Shown piece after piece: positions 17,023 to 26,512 of a stretch of DNA of 64,000 nt. The notes under the pieces were generated by a model. The model was not told where the DNA came from. It searched no databases and worked only from the letters and a program-made list of their open reading frames with translations. The translations under genes and the position numbers were made by a program. The stretch's first letter is position 1; the number at the start of each line of letters is the position of its first letter. The stretch comes from Chromatiaceae bacterium (GTDB taxonomy: Bacteria; Pseudomonadota; Gammaproteobacteria; Chromatiales; Chromatiaceae). The stretch lies in NCBI GenBank assembly GCA_024235255.1, contig JACKMT010000006.1:169906-233905 (forward strand), read 5' to 3'.

Positions 17023-17993
17023 GAGCGGGGTATACCTCTCTCTGTTTTGTATCACTCTGTCTCACACTGCAGGGTGTGGCTGCCGGCTCTGCGGAAAGGG
17101 ATGTTCGCAGCTGGCTGCAGAACATGGTCGAATCGGTCAGGGCATTAAACTACCGGGGGACGTTCGTCTACCTGCACGACAATCAGCTGGAGTCGATGCA
17201 AATCGTCCACACGGTGGATGCCGAAGGTGAAAAAGAGCGGCTTGTCTCCCTTAACGGCTCAGCCCGTGAGGTGGTCCGGGATGACGCGTCGGTGGTCTGC
17301 ATCGCCCCTGACGCCAGATCCATCTCTGTCAGCCGGCGCGGCACCGGTGGCGGTTTTCGCGCAGTATTTTCGATGGACGTTGATGCGTTGTCGGCACTTT
17401 ACGATTTTCAGCTGCTCAATCAGGCGCGGGTGGCTGGCAGAGACACACAGGCAGTGGCAATCTTACCCAAAGACGCCTACCGCTACGGCTACCGTATCTA
17501 CCTGGACTCCCAAAAAGCACTGCCGCTAAAGACGGACATGCTCGATGATAAGGGCTCGGTTATATCGCAGATCATGTTTACCTCAATACAAATTGATACC
17601 GAAATGGATGGCAACACCGAGGGAGGTTTTGATGGGCGAGAGTATTACCATTGGGTGCAGCGGGAACCGGGGAAGGTAGAAAATGAACCGGAGGCAGGCG
17701 AGTGGAAGTTTGCAGGACTCCCTCAAGGCTATCACATCAGGCTCTTTGCACAAATGCCGGCAAGCAACGAGGGGCCGCCGGTAAGCCACTTCGTACTGAC
17801 AGACGGTCTGGCGTCACTTTCGCTTTACATTGAATCCAGCGGTATGGATTCTGCCCTGATCGGTGGGTCGCGCATGGGTGCAATCAACGCATTCGGGCGT
17901 GTTTTGGATGGTTACCAGATCACAGCCGTTGGCGCCGTACCGGCACTTACTGTAGAGAAGATTGCAACAGCGGTCAGACGCAACGCCGACTGA
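17019..17993 (+). CDS. rseB: Sigma-E regulatory periplasmic protein RseB (MucB)
   Basis: RseB binds the periplasmic part of RseA and protects it from DegS; lipopolysaccharide intermediates release it. The 324-residue protein has a signal peptide (about 1-24). A large domain follows, starting with SWLQNMVESVRALNYRGTFVY, resembling the LolA-like fold of this family. The smaller C-terminal domain contains HFVLTDGLASLSLYIE and ends in GAVPALTVEKIATAVRR. The start overlaps the rseA stop, so translation is probably coupled. Confidence 0.95.
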   Translation: MRAGYTSLCFVSLCLTLQGVAAGSAERDVRSWLQNMVESVRALNYRGTFVYLHDNQLESMQIVHTVDAEGEKERLVSLNGSAREVVRDDASVVCIAPDARSISVSRRGTGGGFRAVFSMDVDALSALYDFQLLNQARVAGRDTQAVAILPKDAYRYGYRIYLDSQKALPLKTDMLDDKGSVISQIMFTSIQIDTEMDGNTEGGFDGREYYHWVQREPGKVENEPEAGEWKFAGLPQGYHIRLFAQMPASNEGPPVSHFVLTDGLASLSLYIESSGMDSALIGGSRMGAINAFGRVLDGYQITAVGAVPALTVEKIATAVRRNAD

Positions 17994-18101
17994 TCGTTCT
18001 GCGATGGTCTATGTTCAGCTCAGTTTCGCAGCTCTCATGAAACCGACCCTGAATGGTGCTCTTCCGGCTCCTGGGCTCACAGTTGCGGGCATGCATGAGA
18101 T

Positions 18102-18569
18102 ATGATTGAAGAGAGAGCGCTGGTTACTTCACGTGATGGAGAGTTTGCCAATATTGAAACCCGGCGCACTACCGCTTGTGGTCATTGTCAGGTCAAATCT
18201 GCCTGCAGCACCTCGCTTTTAAGTAAGTATTTCGGTTACCGCAATCTCTCTGTCAGAGCGCTGAATCCGATAGACGCGTGCCCGGGAGATGAGGTTATTG
18301 TGGGTTTGCATGAATCTGCCCTGACGGCTGCTTCTGTCAGCTTTTACCTGTTGCCGATCTTGATGTTGATCGGGTTTGCGGTATTCGCTCAGTGGTTGGC
18401 GGAAGAATTAAATTTTGTCGCTACGGAACCGGCATCTCTGTTAGGCGGTCTATTGGGTCTATCAACCGGGTTGGCATGGGCGCGCCACAACGCGCTCAGG
18501 CGCAGCCGGGACAATCGGTATCAGGCAGTGATCTTAAGGCCCGTGAACCAGCTTGAGGTTCGGCAGTAG
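18102..18569 (+). CDS. rseC: SoxR-reducing/sigma-E locus protein RseC
   Basis: RseC is a small inner-membrane protein linked to sigma-E control and, in Escherichia coli, to reduction of SoxR. The 155-residue product has the cysteine cluster C-x2-C-x5-C (ACGHCQVKSACSTS, residues 27-40). Two transmembrane helices follow (about 80-100 and 110-128) with a basic C-terminal tail. It lies about 108 bp after rseB and 46 bp before degP, as the last gene of the rse block proper. Confidence 0.93.
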   Translation: MIEERALVTSRDGEFANIETRRTTACGHCQVKSACSTSLLSKYFGYRNLSVRALNPIDACPGDEVIVGLHESALTAASVSFYLLPILMLIGFAVFAQWLAEELNFVATEPASLLGGLLGLSTGLAWARHNALRRSRDNRYQAVILRPVNQLEVRQ

Positions 18570-18615
18570 TCGCTTCCTCCCGTTAACTTTGACGATAATT
18601 AATCTGGAGTTACGC

Positions 18616-20055
18616 ATGAACACAATGCTGTCTCGAAGCCGACTGGCTTTTTTAACCGTTAGCCTGTTGCTGTTCTGGTTGTCGGCAAATACACAAGCCC
18701 GTTCTCTGCCCGATTTTGTCGATCTGGCCAAGAAGAACAGCCCCTCCGTCGTCAATATCAGCACCAAACAGCGCAAGTCGGTGAGCAACCGTTTCCGCCA
18801 CGATTTCCGTATACCGGATCTGCCGGAAGATAGCCCGCTGAACGAGTTTTTTGAACGTTTCTTCGGTCAGGAGGGGGGACAGGGTGACGCACCGCGCGAG
18901 TACGATACACAATCACTGGGATCGGGTTTCGTTATCTCGTCTGATGGCTACATTCTTACCAACACGCATGTGGTCGAAGATGCAGATGAGGTCATTGTTC
19001 GTCTCAGTGATCGCCGGGAGTTTGTTGCCCAGACGGTAGGCAAGGACAAGCGCAGTGATGTCGCATTATTAAAGATCGAAGCCAGTGAGCTTCCGGTGGT
19101 AAAAATCGGCAGTACCAAAGAGTTGGCGGTTGGTGAATGGGTGCTGGCCATTGGGTCGCCTTTCGGGTTCGATCATTCGGTGACAGCTGGAATTGTCAGC
19201 GCCAAAGGCAGAAACCTGCCAAATGAGAACTATGTCCCTTTCATTCAGACCGATGTTGCAATCAATCCTGGCAATTCGGGTGGCCCGCTGTTCAACCTCG
19301 ATGGTGAAGTGGTCGGCGTGAATTCACAGATTTTCAGCCGCACCGGTGGTTACATGGGGCTCTCCTTCGCCATTCCGATTGAAATGGCCATGAATGTGGT
19401 GGATCAGCTTAGAACCAAAGGACGGGTTACCCGCGGCTGGCTGGGTGTATTGATTCAGGACGTCACCCGGGAATTGGCTGATGCGTTCGGCATGCGGCAT
19501 CCCAAAGGTGCACTGGTGGCACGGGTGCTGCCCGGCAGTCCCGCCAGCAAATCGGGACTCCAGGTGGGCGATGTCATTCTGAAATACAATGATGAAGTGA
19601 TTTCAAACTCGTCCATGCTGCCGCCAATTGTTGGCGCCAGCCGGATAGACCGTCCTGCCACCCTTACCGTGCTGCGGAAGGGGAAAGAGATTTCTGTCAA
19701 TGTGGATATCGGAGAACTGCCTGCAGAGGAGGCTCTCGCCGAAGCAGAGATGCCGGATCAGAGTAGCGAAGATTATCTGGGTCTGGTCGTTTCGGAGATG
19801 ACCGAAGAGAAGCAGAAAGCACTTGGGCTGGATAGTGCAGAGGGCGTATTGGTTGAAGAGGTCAATCCTGGACCGGCCGAAGCGGCGGGCCTGAAGCAGG
19901 GAGATCTGATCCAGATGATCGGTCAGGAACCTATCCGGAATCTGGCGGATTTCAGAGATCAGATGGAGAGCCTGCCGGCAGGCGAAACAGTTGCGGTGTT
20001 GGTACTGCGCCGCAGCGGGCAGATTTTTCTTGCCATGCGTATTCCCGCTAGCTGA
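18616..20055 (+). CDS. degP: Periplasmic serine protease/chaperone DegP (MucD)
   Basis: DegP degrades or refolds damaged envelope proteins and is a classic sigma-E target. The 479-residue protein has a signal peptide ending near residue 29. The protease domain has His118 (TNTHVVEDADE), Asp148 (KRSDVALLKI) and Ser221 (PGNSGGPLFN). Two PDZ domains follow, at about 270-360 and 385-475. The ATG at 18616 is chosen because GGAG sits 6-7 nt upstream and the signal peptide begins there. Its position after rseABC matches mucD of Pseudomonas. Confidence 0.96.
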   Translation: MNTMLSRSRLAFLTVSLLLFWLSANTQARSLPDFVDLAKKNSPSVVNISTKQRKSVSNRFRHDFRIPDLPEDSPLNEFFERFFGQEGGQGDAPREYDTQSLGSGFVISSDGYILTNTHVVEDADEVIVRLSDRREFVAQTVGKDKRSDVALLKIEASELPVVKIGSTKELAVGEWVLAIGSPFGFDHSVTAGIVSAKGRNLPNENYVPFIQTDVAINPGNSGGPLFNLDGEVVGVNSQIFSRTGGYMGLSFAIPIEMAMNVVDQLRTKGRVTRGWLGVLIQDVTRELADAFGMRHPKGALVARVLPGSPASKSGLQVGDVILKYNDEVISNSSMLPPIVGASRIDRPATLTVLRKGKEISVNVDIGELPAEEALAEAEMPDQSSEDYLGLVVSEMTEEKQKALGLDSAEGVLVEEVNPGPAEAAGLKQGDLIQMIGQEPIRNLADFRDQMESLPAGETVAVLVLRRSGQIFLAMRIPAS

Positions 20056-20057
20056 AA

Positions 20058-20312
20058 GTGGCGCAGGCAGTTCCGAGATTGACGCTCTTCACCCGCGCAA
20101 GCTGCCACCTCTGCGAGGATATGTGGCAGCATTTGCAGGAGATTCAAACCGAGCGCAAGTTTGAGCTGGTGCAAGTAGACGTGGACTCCGAACCCGAGCT
20201 TCAGCAGCGATTTGGATCGCTTATTCCGGTGCTGCTCGGTGATGATTGTATAATCTGCAACTATTTCCTCGATCCTGTGGCATTGGAGCAGTATTTGGCT
20301 GGGGTTGTTTGA
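20058..20312 (+). CDS. Glutaredoxin-family protein (DUF836)
   Basis: This is an 84-residue thioredoxin-fold protein: TLFTRASCHLCEDM contains a C-x2-C pair (Cys16, Cys19), with cis-Pro in LIPVLLGDDCII near residue 55. It belongs to the small glutaredoxin-like DUF836 group, whose substrates are not known. The GTG start lies 2 nt after the degP stop, so it is probably co-translated with degP and ends the sigma-E transcript at the terminator before lepA. Confidence 0.88.
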   Translation: MAQAVPRLTLFTRASCHLCEDMWQHLQEIQTERKFELVQVDVDSEPELQQRFGSLIPVLLGDDCIICNYFLDPVALEQYLAGVV

Positions 20313-20369
20313 GGGGGCGGCAATCTCAGGTATCATAGGCCCGAATTCACCACTGGAATCTCGAATCAG

Positions 20370-20403
20370 ACGGAACTTCCTATTGGGGATGTTCCGTTTT
20401 TTT
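20370..20403 (+). terminator. Rho-independent terminator between the sigma-E operon and lepA
   Basis: ACGGAAC (20370-20376) pairs with GTTCCGT (20391-20397). The stem continues inward by three pairs after one mismatch, with a short loop, and is followed by seven T residues (20397-20403). Confidence 0.85.
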
Positions 20404-20419
20404 AGCCCTCGTACTCCCC

Positions 20420-22225
20420 ATGACTGATCTGCAGCACATCCGTAATTTCTCTATTATCGCTCACATCGATCACGGCAAGTCCACGATTGCAGACCGCTTT
20501 ATTCAGATCTGCGGCGGCCTGACTGACAGGGAGATGGGTGAACAGGTGCTCGATTCCATGGAACTGGAGCGCGAGCGCGGGATCACCATCAAGGCGCAAA
20601 GTGTCACACTGGACTACAAGGCTGACAACGGCGAAATTTATCAGTTGAACTTTATCGACACACCGGGGCATGTCGATTTCTCCTACGAAGTGTCCCGCTC
20701 GCTGGCTGCCTGCGAGGGCGCGCTGCTGGTGGTTGACGCAGCGCAGGGCGTCGAAGCGCAGAGTGTCGCCAACTGTTATACCGCTGTGGAACAGAACCTG
20801 GAAGTGCTGCCGGTGTTGAACAAGATCGACCTGCCGGCCGCAGATCCGGACAGGGTGATTAAGGAGATCGAGGAGATTATCGGTCTGGATGCCGAAAAAG
20901 CCATTCGGGTAAGCGCCAAAACGGGTATAGGAATCCACGAACTGCTGGAAGAGCTGGTGCATTTCGTGCCATCGCCCAAGGGCGATGAGCAGGCACCGCT
21001 GCAGGCTTTGATCATCGATTCCTGGTTTGACTCCTATGTTGGCGTGATCTCGCTGGTACGCATTAAAAACGGTGTTATTCGTCCGCGGGACAAGATGCTC
21101 GTGATGTCCACCGGGCGGATCTATCAAGTCGATAAGGTGGGTGTGTTTACGCCGAAACGGGTGGAGAAAAGTGCGCTGAAAGCGGGCGAAGTCGGGTTTG
21201 TCATCGCCGGCATCAAGGAGATCGACGGCGTGCCCGTTGGTGATACGCTGACACTGGCGGATCGAAAAGCGGACGCCCCCCTGCCTGGTTTTCAGGAGAT
21301 TCAGCCGCGCGTGTTTGCCGGACTCTATCCGGTCAGTTCGGACGACTATACCGATTTGCGGGAATCCCTGCAGAAGCTGAAGCTGAACGATTCTGCGCTC
21401 CGTTACGAGCCGGAAACCTCTCAGGCGTTGGGTTTCGGTTTTCGCTGTGGTTTTCTTGGCATGCTGCATATGGAGATCGTCCAAGAGCGGCTGGAGCGCG
21501 AATATAATCTGGACCTTATCACCACGGCACCCACGGTTATCTACGAAGTGATTAAGACCGACGGAGAGGTATTTCACATAGATAATCCTGCCGACCTACC
21601 CGATAGCAATCATCTGTTGGAGGTTCGGGAACCGATTATCGAAGCCCACATTCTTGTCCCGCAGAGCCATCTTGGAAACGTGATCAACCTGTGCATAGAA
21701 AAACGCGGGGTGCAGAAGAGTATGCAGTATCTCGGCGGTCAGGTGCAGATAAGTTATGAACTGCCGATGAACGAGATGGTGCTGGATTTTTTCGACCGGT
21801 TGAAGTCGGTCAGCAGGGGTTACGCATCGTTTGAGTACGCATTCAAACGCTTCCAGGTCGCACCATTGGTAAAATTGGATATACTGATAAATGGGGAGAC
21901 CGTGGATGCACTGTCGGTGATTGTACATCGGGAACAGGCTGATTTCCGCGGCAGAGAGTTGACGGTCAAGATGAAAGAGTTGATTCCGCGGCAGATGTTC
22001 GATGTGGCAATTCAGGCAGCTATTGGCAGCAAAGTGATTGCCCGCACCAATGTCAAGGCGCTGCGCAAAAATGTGACCGCAAAATGTTACGGTGGCGATA
22101 TCACCCGTAAGCGGAAGCTGCTGGAGAAACAGAAAGCAGGTAAGAAACGCATGAAGCAGGTGGGCAATGTGGAGATTCCACAAGCTGCATTTCTTGCGGT
22201 GCTAAAGGTCGGCAAAGATAACTAA
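20420..22225 (+). CDS. lepA: Elongation factor 4 (LepA), back-translocating GTPase
   Basis: LepA is a ribosome-bound GTPase affecting elongation and initiation. The 601-residue length is standard. GTPase motifs are G1 AHIDHGKST (about 14-22), G2 RGIT, G3 DTPGHVDF and G4 NKIDLP. The C-terminal domain characteristic of LepA contains AKCYGGDITRKRKLLEKQKAGKK. It starts directly after a terminator and precedes lepB, the usual pairing. An antisense open frame of 391 residues across it is a shadow. Confidence 0.98.
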   Translation: MTDLQHIRNFSIIAHIDHGKSTIADRFIQICGGLTDREMGEQVLDSMELERERGITIKAQSVTLDYKADNGEIYQLNFIDTPGHVDFSYEVSRSLAACEGALLVVDAAQGVEAQSVANCYTAVEQNLEVLPVLNKIDLPAADPDRVIKEIEEIIGLDAEKAIRVSAKTGIGIHELLEELVHFVPSPKGDEQAPLQALIIDSWFDSYVGVISLVRIKNGVIRPRDKMLVMSTGRIYQVDKVGVFTPKRVEKSALKAGEVGFVIAGIKEIDGVPVGDTLTLADRKADAPLPGFQEIQPRVFAGLYPVSSDDYTDLRESLQKLKLNDSALRYEPETSQALGFGFRCGFLGMLHMEIVQERLEREYNLDLITTAPTVIYEVIKTDGEVFHIDNPADLPDSNHLLEVREPIIEAHILVPQSHLGNVINLCIEKRGVQKSMQYLGGQVQISYELPMNEMVLDFFDRLKSVSRGYASFEYAFKRFQVAPLVKLDILINGETVDALSVIVHREQADFRGRELTVKMKELIPRQMFDVAIQAAIGSKVIARTNVKALRKNVTAKCYGGDITRKRKLLEKQKAGKKRMKQVGNVEIPQAAFLAVLKVGKDN

Positions 22226-22300
22226 GCCGGAACAGACGGCAGGATGCTTGCATCCAATTCTGCTGTGATTACCATTTGATATGAGATATTGCATTACATT

Positions 22301-23116
22301 ATGAATTTTGATTTCCCAGCATTTCTGGTATTGGCTACACTGGTGACGGGCGCAATCTGGCTCATCGATGCGTTGTTTTTTCAACGGAGACGGCGCGCCG
22401 GGATGGCGGAAGAAAAAGTCAAAGAACCGCTTCTGGTTGAATACTCTAGGTCTTTCTTCCCAATTATTCTGGCGGTGTTGATACTCCGGTCATTTCTGGT
22501 AGAGCCTTTTCGTATCCCCTCCGGTTCAATGATGCCGACTCTGCTGGTCGGGGATTTTATCCTAGTCAATAAGTTTGCTTATGGTATCCGCCTGCCGGTA
22601 TTGAATCGTAAAGTGGTTGAAATCGGACTTCCCAAGCGCGGGGATGTGGTGGTATTCCGCTACCCGCAAAATCCCGCTGTTGACTATATTAAGCGTGTAG
22701 TCGGCGTCCCTGGAGATACCATCGGTTACCAGAATAAGATTCTGTTTGTAAATGGAGAGCCGCAGCAGCAGCACCCACTGGGTATTTACACAGGAACCGG
22801 CAGCGGTGCCAGGGAGACCGGGGTAGAGCGCAACAAGGAGCTGCTCGGCGATGTTGAGCACGATGTACTAGTGAACCCGCGCACACCGGATTTCGGCTTC
22901 GGCTGTCAGGTCTTGATGCGCGGTGCGGTAACCATACCTGAGGGGCACTATTTCGCGATGGGGGACAATCGGGACAACAGTAACGACAGTCGTTGCTGGG
23001 GGTTAGTTCCGGAAGAGAATCTGGTGGGCAAAGCGTTTGCCATATGGATGAACTGGGATGGCAACAGCCCGGGATTTCCGGTTGCCTGGGATAGGTTGGG
23101 TAACGGTATAAAGTAA
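22301..23116 (+). CDS. lepB: Signal peptidase I
   Basis: LepB removes signal peptides from exported proteins at the periplasmic face. The 271-residue protein has two N-terminal transmembrane helices (about 5-25 and 50-66). The catalytic Ser is Ser76 (PSGSMMPT) and the general-base Lys is Lys131 (DYIKRVVGVPGD). GDNRDNSNDSR is a further family box near residue 230. ATG at 22301 is preferred over an in-frame TTG 12 nt upstream. Confidence 0.97.
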   Translation: MNFDFPAFLVLATLVTGAIWLIDALFFQRRRRAGMAEEKVKEPLLVEYSRSFFPIILAVLILRSFLVEPFRIPSGSMMPTLLVGDFILVNKFAYGIRLPVLNRKVVEIGLPKRGDVVVFRYPQNPAVDYIKRVVGVPGDTIGYQNKILFVNGEPQQQHPLGIYTGTGSGARETGVERNKELLGDVEHDVLVNPRTPDFGFGCQVLMRGAVTIPEGHYFAMGDNRDNSNDSRCWGLVPEENLVGKAFAIWMNWDGNSPGFPVAWDRLGNGIK

Positions 23117-23140
23117 CAAACCGAAGACGAGAGAGACGCG

Positions 23141-23515
23141 ATGATGAATAAGCACAGACAAGGTGGAATGACCGGTACCGGGTGGCTTGTAGTTCTGGCA
23201 TTAATCGGCTTTTTCTCGATGTTGGTCATCAAACTTGCTCCCGTTTATATGGAGCATTATTCAGTGAAAACGGTACTTGAATCGCTAAAGGAAGAACCAT
23301 TGATCACCCAGAAATCGGTGGGTGAGATCAGAACAATGATTCAACGGCGCCTGAAGGTAAACGGTGTTTATGATATGAGCAACGATGCCATCAAAATCAA
23401 ACAGGAAGGCGGCGTAACGCATGTCGATGTCTCCTATCAGGTAACAAAACATATGGCTGGAAATGTCGACGTACTGCTCACATTTTCCGACAACATACAA
23501 TTGGTGGCTAATTGA
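23141..23515 (+). CDS. DUF4845 single-pass membrane protein
   Basis: This 124-residue protein has an N-terminal transmembrane helix (about residues 13-32) beginning with the GMTGTGWLV motif of DUF4845. A small soluble domain follows. This family typically sits between lepB and rnc in gammaproteobacteria, as it does here. Its function is unknown. Its stop overlaps the TTG start of rnc, so the two are translationally coupled. Confidence 0.88.
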   Translation: MMNKHRQGGMTGTGWLVVLALIGFFSMLVIKLAPVYMEHYSVKTVLESLKEEPLITQKSVGEIRTMIQRRLKVNGVYDMSNDAIKIKQEGGVTHVDVSYQVTKHMAGNVDVLLTFSDNIQLVAN

Positions 23516-24186
23516 CCGAGCCGTTGCGCCTTCTCTACCGTGAGCTTGGCTACCAGTTCACTGAAGAGTCGATTCTCCAGCAGGCACTGACGCACCGAAG
23601 TGCAGCCAACCTCAATAACGAACGCCTAGAATTTTTGGGTGATGCCATACTTGGATTTGTTGTCGCGGACGAGTTGTACCGGGCTTTTCCCGATGCGAAT
23701 GAGGGGCAGCTGAGCAGGTTGCGCGCACGGCTGGTAAAAAAAGAGACGCTGGCGGCTGTCGCACGTAATCTCTCTCTTGGTAACTATCTGAATCTGGGCG
23801 CAGGTGAATTGCGCACCGGCGGGCACGCCAGAGACTCTATTTTGTCCGATTCGCTGGAAGCCCTGTTCGGTGCGGTATATCTCGATTCAGACTTCCGCTC
23901 CGTGCGGAAGGTCGTGCTCAACTTGTACCAAAAGTGGATAGCCGATCTCACTCCGGAGACGCAGGGCAAGGATCCAAAGACCCGGCTGCAGGAGTACCTG
24001 CAGGCGCGCAAGCATCCACTGCCAATTTACAACATCGTTGAAGTGAGCGGCGAGCAGCACAATCAACACTTCGATGTGGAGTGCCGGGTGGATGAGTTGG
24101 ATCTTCTCGGTCGTGGGTCGGGCGGCAGTCGTCGAATGGCGGAACAGGTGGCCGCTGCCAATTTGCTGCAGCAGCTGCTCGGATGA
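23512..24186 (+). CDS. rnc: Ribonuclease III
   Basis: RNase III cleaves double-stranded RNA and processes rRNA precursors. The 224-residue protein has the catalytic signature NERLEFLGDAILG (about 37-49) and a second acidic site in SDSLEALFGAVYLD. The C-terminal double-stranded RNA-binding domain contains PKTRLQEYLQARKHPLPIY. The TTG start overlaps the preceding stop. It is followed within 8 nt by era, the conserved rnc-era pair. Confidence 0.97.
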   Translation: MTEPLRLLYRELGYQFTEESILQQALTHRSAANLNNERLEFLGDAILGFVVADELYRAFPDANEGQLSRLRARLVKKETLAAVARNLSLGNYLNLGAGELRTGGHARDSILSDSLEALFGAVYLDSDFRSVRKVVLNLYQKWIADLTPETQGKDPKTRLQEYLQARKHPLPIYNIVEVSGEQHNQHFDVECRVDELDLLGRGSGGSRRMAEQVAAANLLQQLLG

Positions 24187-24193
24187 TCTCTCC

Positions 24194-25084
24194 ATGAAAC
24201 CCAGAAATGCTGGTTATTGCGCAATCGTTGGGCGTCCGAATGTGGGGAAGTCATCTCTGCTGAATAGATCGATCGGTCAGAAACTGGCGATTACCTCAGC
24301 TAAACCGCAAACCACAAGACACAGTATTATCGGAGTAAAAACCAGGGAAGAGGGTCAGATTGTTTATGTGGATACGCCCGGTATACACCAGCGCGGCGAC
24401 CAGGCAATGAACCGCTATCTCAATCAAACCGCCCGATCGGTGCTAAGCGATGTGCATATTATTCTGTTTGTTGTCGAAGCGCTGCGCTGGACTGCAGAAG
24501 ATGAAGCTGTACTGGCGTCGATTGCAGCTGCGCGAAGCCCCACCATTTTGGTCGTCAACAAGGTTGATCGGGTAAAAATCAAACACAAACTGTTGCCATT
24601 TCTTTCCGAGACTGCTGCCAGGATGGCGTTTGCCGAAGTATTTCCTGTCTCTGCCACAAACGGAGAGAATATCGAGGCCATGGAGAGAGGTATTCTCAAC
24701 CTGTTACCGCAGGGTGATAACTATTTCCCCGAGGATCAACTGACCGACCGCAGCGAACGCTTTTTCGCATCCGAGCTGATACGGGAGCAGTTGACCAGGC
24801 GCTATGGGAAGGAGATACCTTATGCGCTTACCGTGGAGATCGAGAAATTTGAGGAAGCGGCGCACCTCTATCGGATTCACGCCCTGATCTGGGTTGAACG
24901 GGCGGGACAGAAGAATATCATCATCGGTCAGAAAGGCGCTGCATTGAAAGAGACGGCAAAGCAGGCGCGCATCGCAATGGAGCGACTTTACGGTAAGAAG
25001 GTCTATCTCGAGATTTGGATTAAGATCAGGAAGAGCTGGTCCAGCGACGAGCAGGCGCTGATTAATCTGGGCTACAGTGATTGA
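24194..25084 (+). CDS. era: GTPase Era
   Basis: Era binds the 3' end of 16S rRNA and assists 30S assembly. The 296-residue protein has G1 GRPNVGKSS, G2 KPQTTRH, G3 DTPGI and G4 NKVDRV, and a C-terminal KH domain around IIIGQKGAALKETAKQARI. The ATG at 24194 lies 8 nt after the rnc stop; a longer frame would overlap rnc. It overlaps recO by 8 nt. Confidence 0.97.
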   Translation: MKPRNAGYCAIVGRPNVGKSSLLNRSIGQKLAITSAKPQTTRHSIIGVKTREEGQIVYVDTPGIHQRGDQAMNRYLNQTARSVLSDVHIILFVVEALRWTAEDEAVLASIAAARSPTILVVNKVDRVKIKHKLLPFLSETAARMAFAEVFPVSATNGENIEAMERGILNLLPQGDNYFPEDQLTDRSERFFASELIREQLTRRYGKEIPYALTVEIEKFEEAAHLYRIHALIWVERAGQKNIIIGQKGAALKETAKQARIAMERLYGKKVYLEIWIKIRKSWSSDEQALINLGYSD

Positions 25085-25787
25085 GCGTTCGGCACTTCAT
25101 CCGGCGTTCATTCTGCATCGCAGACCCTTCTCCAATACCAGTCTGCTGATAGAGTGCTTTTCGCTCTCACATGGCCGTTTTCCGGCAGTGGCCAAAGGTG
25201 CGATAAGAGGAAGCTCGGCTTCCGCCGGTTTACTGCAGCCATTCCAACCACTGCTTATCCGCTGGTCTGGCCGGGGCGAGGTAAAAACGCTCAATTTCTA
25301 TGAAGCGGCGGCACCTAATATGACGTTGCAGGGTCAGGTTCTTTACTGTGGTTTTTACCTGAACGAACTGCTTGTCCGTCTGCTGCAGCGTGAGGATCCT
25401 CATGAACAGCTGTTTGGGCTATATGGCTCTACATTGACAAAACTCTCGCAGGGAAAATCCGTGGAACCTGTATTGCGTCGATTTGAAATTGAGCTGCTTG
25501 ATCAGTTGGGCTTTGGGCTGGTTCTCGATAGAAACGTTGAAGATGGCTCTCCCCTGGTCCCCAAGCAGCGTTATCATTATCAGATTGAACGCGGGCCAGT
25601 GCCCTGCAGTAACACAGATCCCTCGGGATTTAGCGGGGCGACATTGATTGGTTTGCGTGATGATCAGCCCTTGGACAGAGCATCGCAAACTGAGGCCCGT
25701 ACACTGACCCGGTATGTATTGAGGTATTATCTCGGTGACCGGCCTTTGAAAAGCCGGGAACTTTTTCGAGCGAGCAGAGAGAAATGA
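25077..25787 (+). CDS. recO: DNA repair protein RecO
   Basis: RecO works with RecR and RecF to load RecA on gapped DNA. The 236-residue protein has an N-terminal OB fold (AFILHRRPFSNTSLLIECFS, HGRFPAVAKGAIRG) and a helical C-terminal region. The latter contains YCGFYLNELLVRLLQREDPH and RRFEIELLDQLGFG. The GTG start is inside the end of era and the stop overlaps pdxJ by 4 nt, so era, recO and pdxJ are tightly coupled. Confidence 0.95.
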   Translation: MIERSALHPAFILHRRPFSNTSLLIECFSLSHGRFPAVAKGAIRGSSASAGLLQPFQPLLIRWSGRGEVKTLNFYEAAAPNMTLQGQVLYCGFYLNELLVRLLQREDPHEQLFGLYGSTLTKLSQGKSVEPVLRRFEIELLDQLGFGLVLDRNVEDGSPLVPKQRYHYQIERGPVPCSNTDPSGFSGATLIGLRDDQPLDRASQTEARTLTRYVLRYYLGDRPLKSRELFRASREK

Positions 25788-26512
25788 GATTGCAGAGATC
25801 TATCCTGTTGGGTGTCAATATCGATCATGTGGCGACGCTACGGCAGCAGCGTGGAACGCGTTATCCGGAAGTTATTCAGGCAGCGTTAATAGCGGAACAG
25901 GCGGGCGCCGATTCCATTACCGTACACCTTCGGGAAGATCGGCGGCATGTCCAGGAGCGAGATGTCAGGTTGTTGCATGAGACGCTGCAGACGCGAATGA
26001 ATCTTGAAATGGCAGCCACCGAAGAGATGCTCGAAATTGCGACGAGTATCCGGCCGGCAGATTGCTGTCTGGTGCCGGAGCGCCGGGAGGAGCTGACCAC
26101 CGAGGGCGGGTTGGATGTTGTCTCTAACAAGGATTATCTGCAGCGTTACTGCCTGACACTAGCCGACGCTGGCTGTCGGGTATCGCTGTTTATCGATGCG
26201 AATCCCGCTCAGCTTGAAGCTGCAGCCGCTGTCGGTGTTCCGGTAGTGGAGATTCATACCGGCCACTACGCCGATGCTTCAAACCGGCAGCAGCGCGAAG
26301 CAGAACTGGATCGAATCGAACAAGCCGTCAATTATGGTATAGCGCTTGGTTTGCAGGTGAATGCGGGTCACGGCCTGGATTATCATAACGTGCGGGCAAT
26401 TGCCGAAATCGCAGGCATCGTTGAGTTGAATATCGGCCACGCTATCATCGCGCGGGCGCTTTTTTCGGGCCTGGCGGATGCGGTGCGTGAGATGAAAAGA
26501 TTAATCGGGTAA
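25784..26512 (+). CDS. pdxJ: Pyridoxine 5'-phosphate synthase
   Basis: PdxJ condenses 3-amino-2-oxopropyl phosphate with deoxyxylulose 5-phosphate to form pyridoxine 5'-phosphate, the last ring-forming step of DXP-dependent vitamin B6 synthesis. The 242-residue barrel protein shows GVNIDHVATLRQQRGT, SITVHLREDRRH, VPERREELTTEGGLD, VEIHTGHYA and VNAGHGLDYHN, which carry the active-site His and Glu. The stop overlaps the end of the minus-strand kinase gene by about a dozen bases. Confidence 0.97.
   Translation: MRLQRSILLGVNIDHVATLRQQRGTRYPEVIQAALIAEQAGADSITVHLREDRRHVQERDVRLLHETLQTRMNLEMAATEEMLEIATSIRPADCCLVPERREELTTEGGLDVVSNKDYLQRYCLTLADAGCRVSLFIDANPAQLEAAAAVGVPVVEIHTGHYADASNRQQREAELDRIEQAVNYGIALGLQVNAGHGLDYHNVRAIAEIAGIVELNIGHAIIARALFSGLADAVREMKRLIG

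Noticed and set aside
20402..21577. 391-residue open frame antisense to lepA
   Set aside because: It lies wholly within a certain gene and has a His/Gln/Arg-rich composition typical of a shadow frame.
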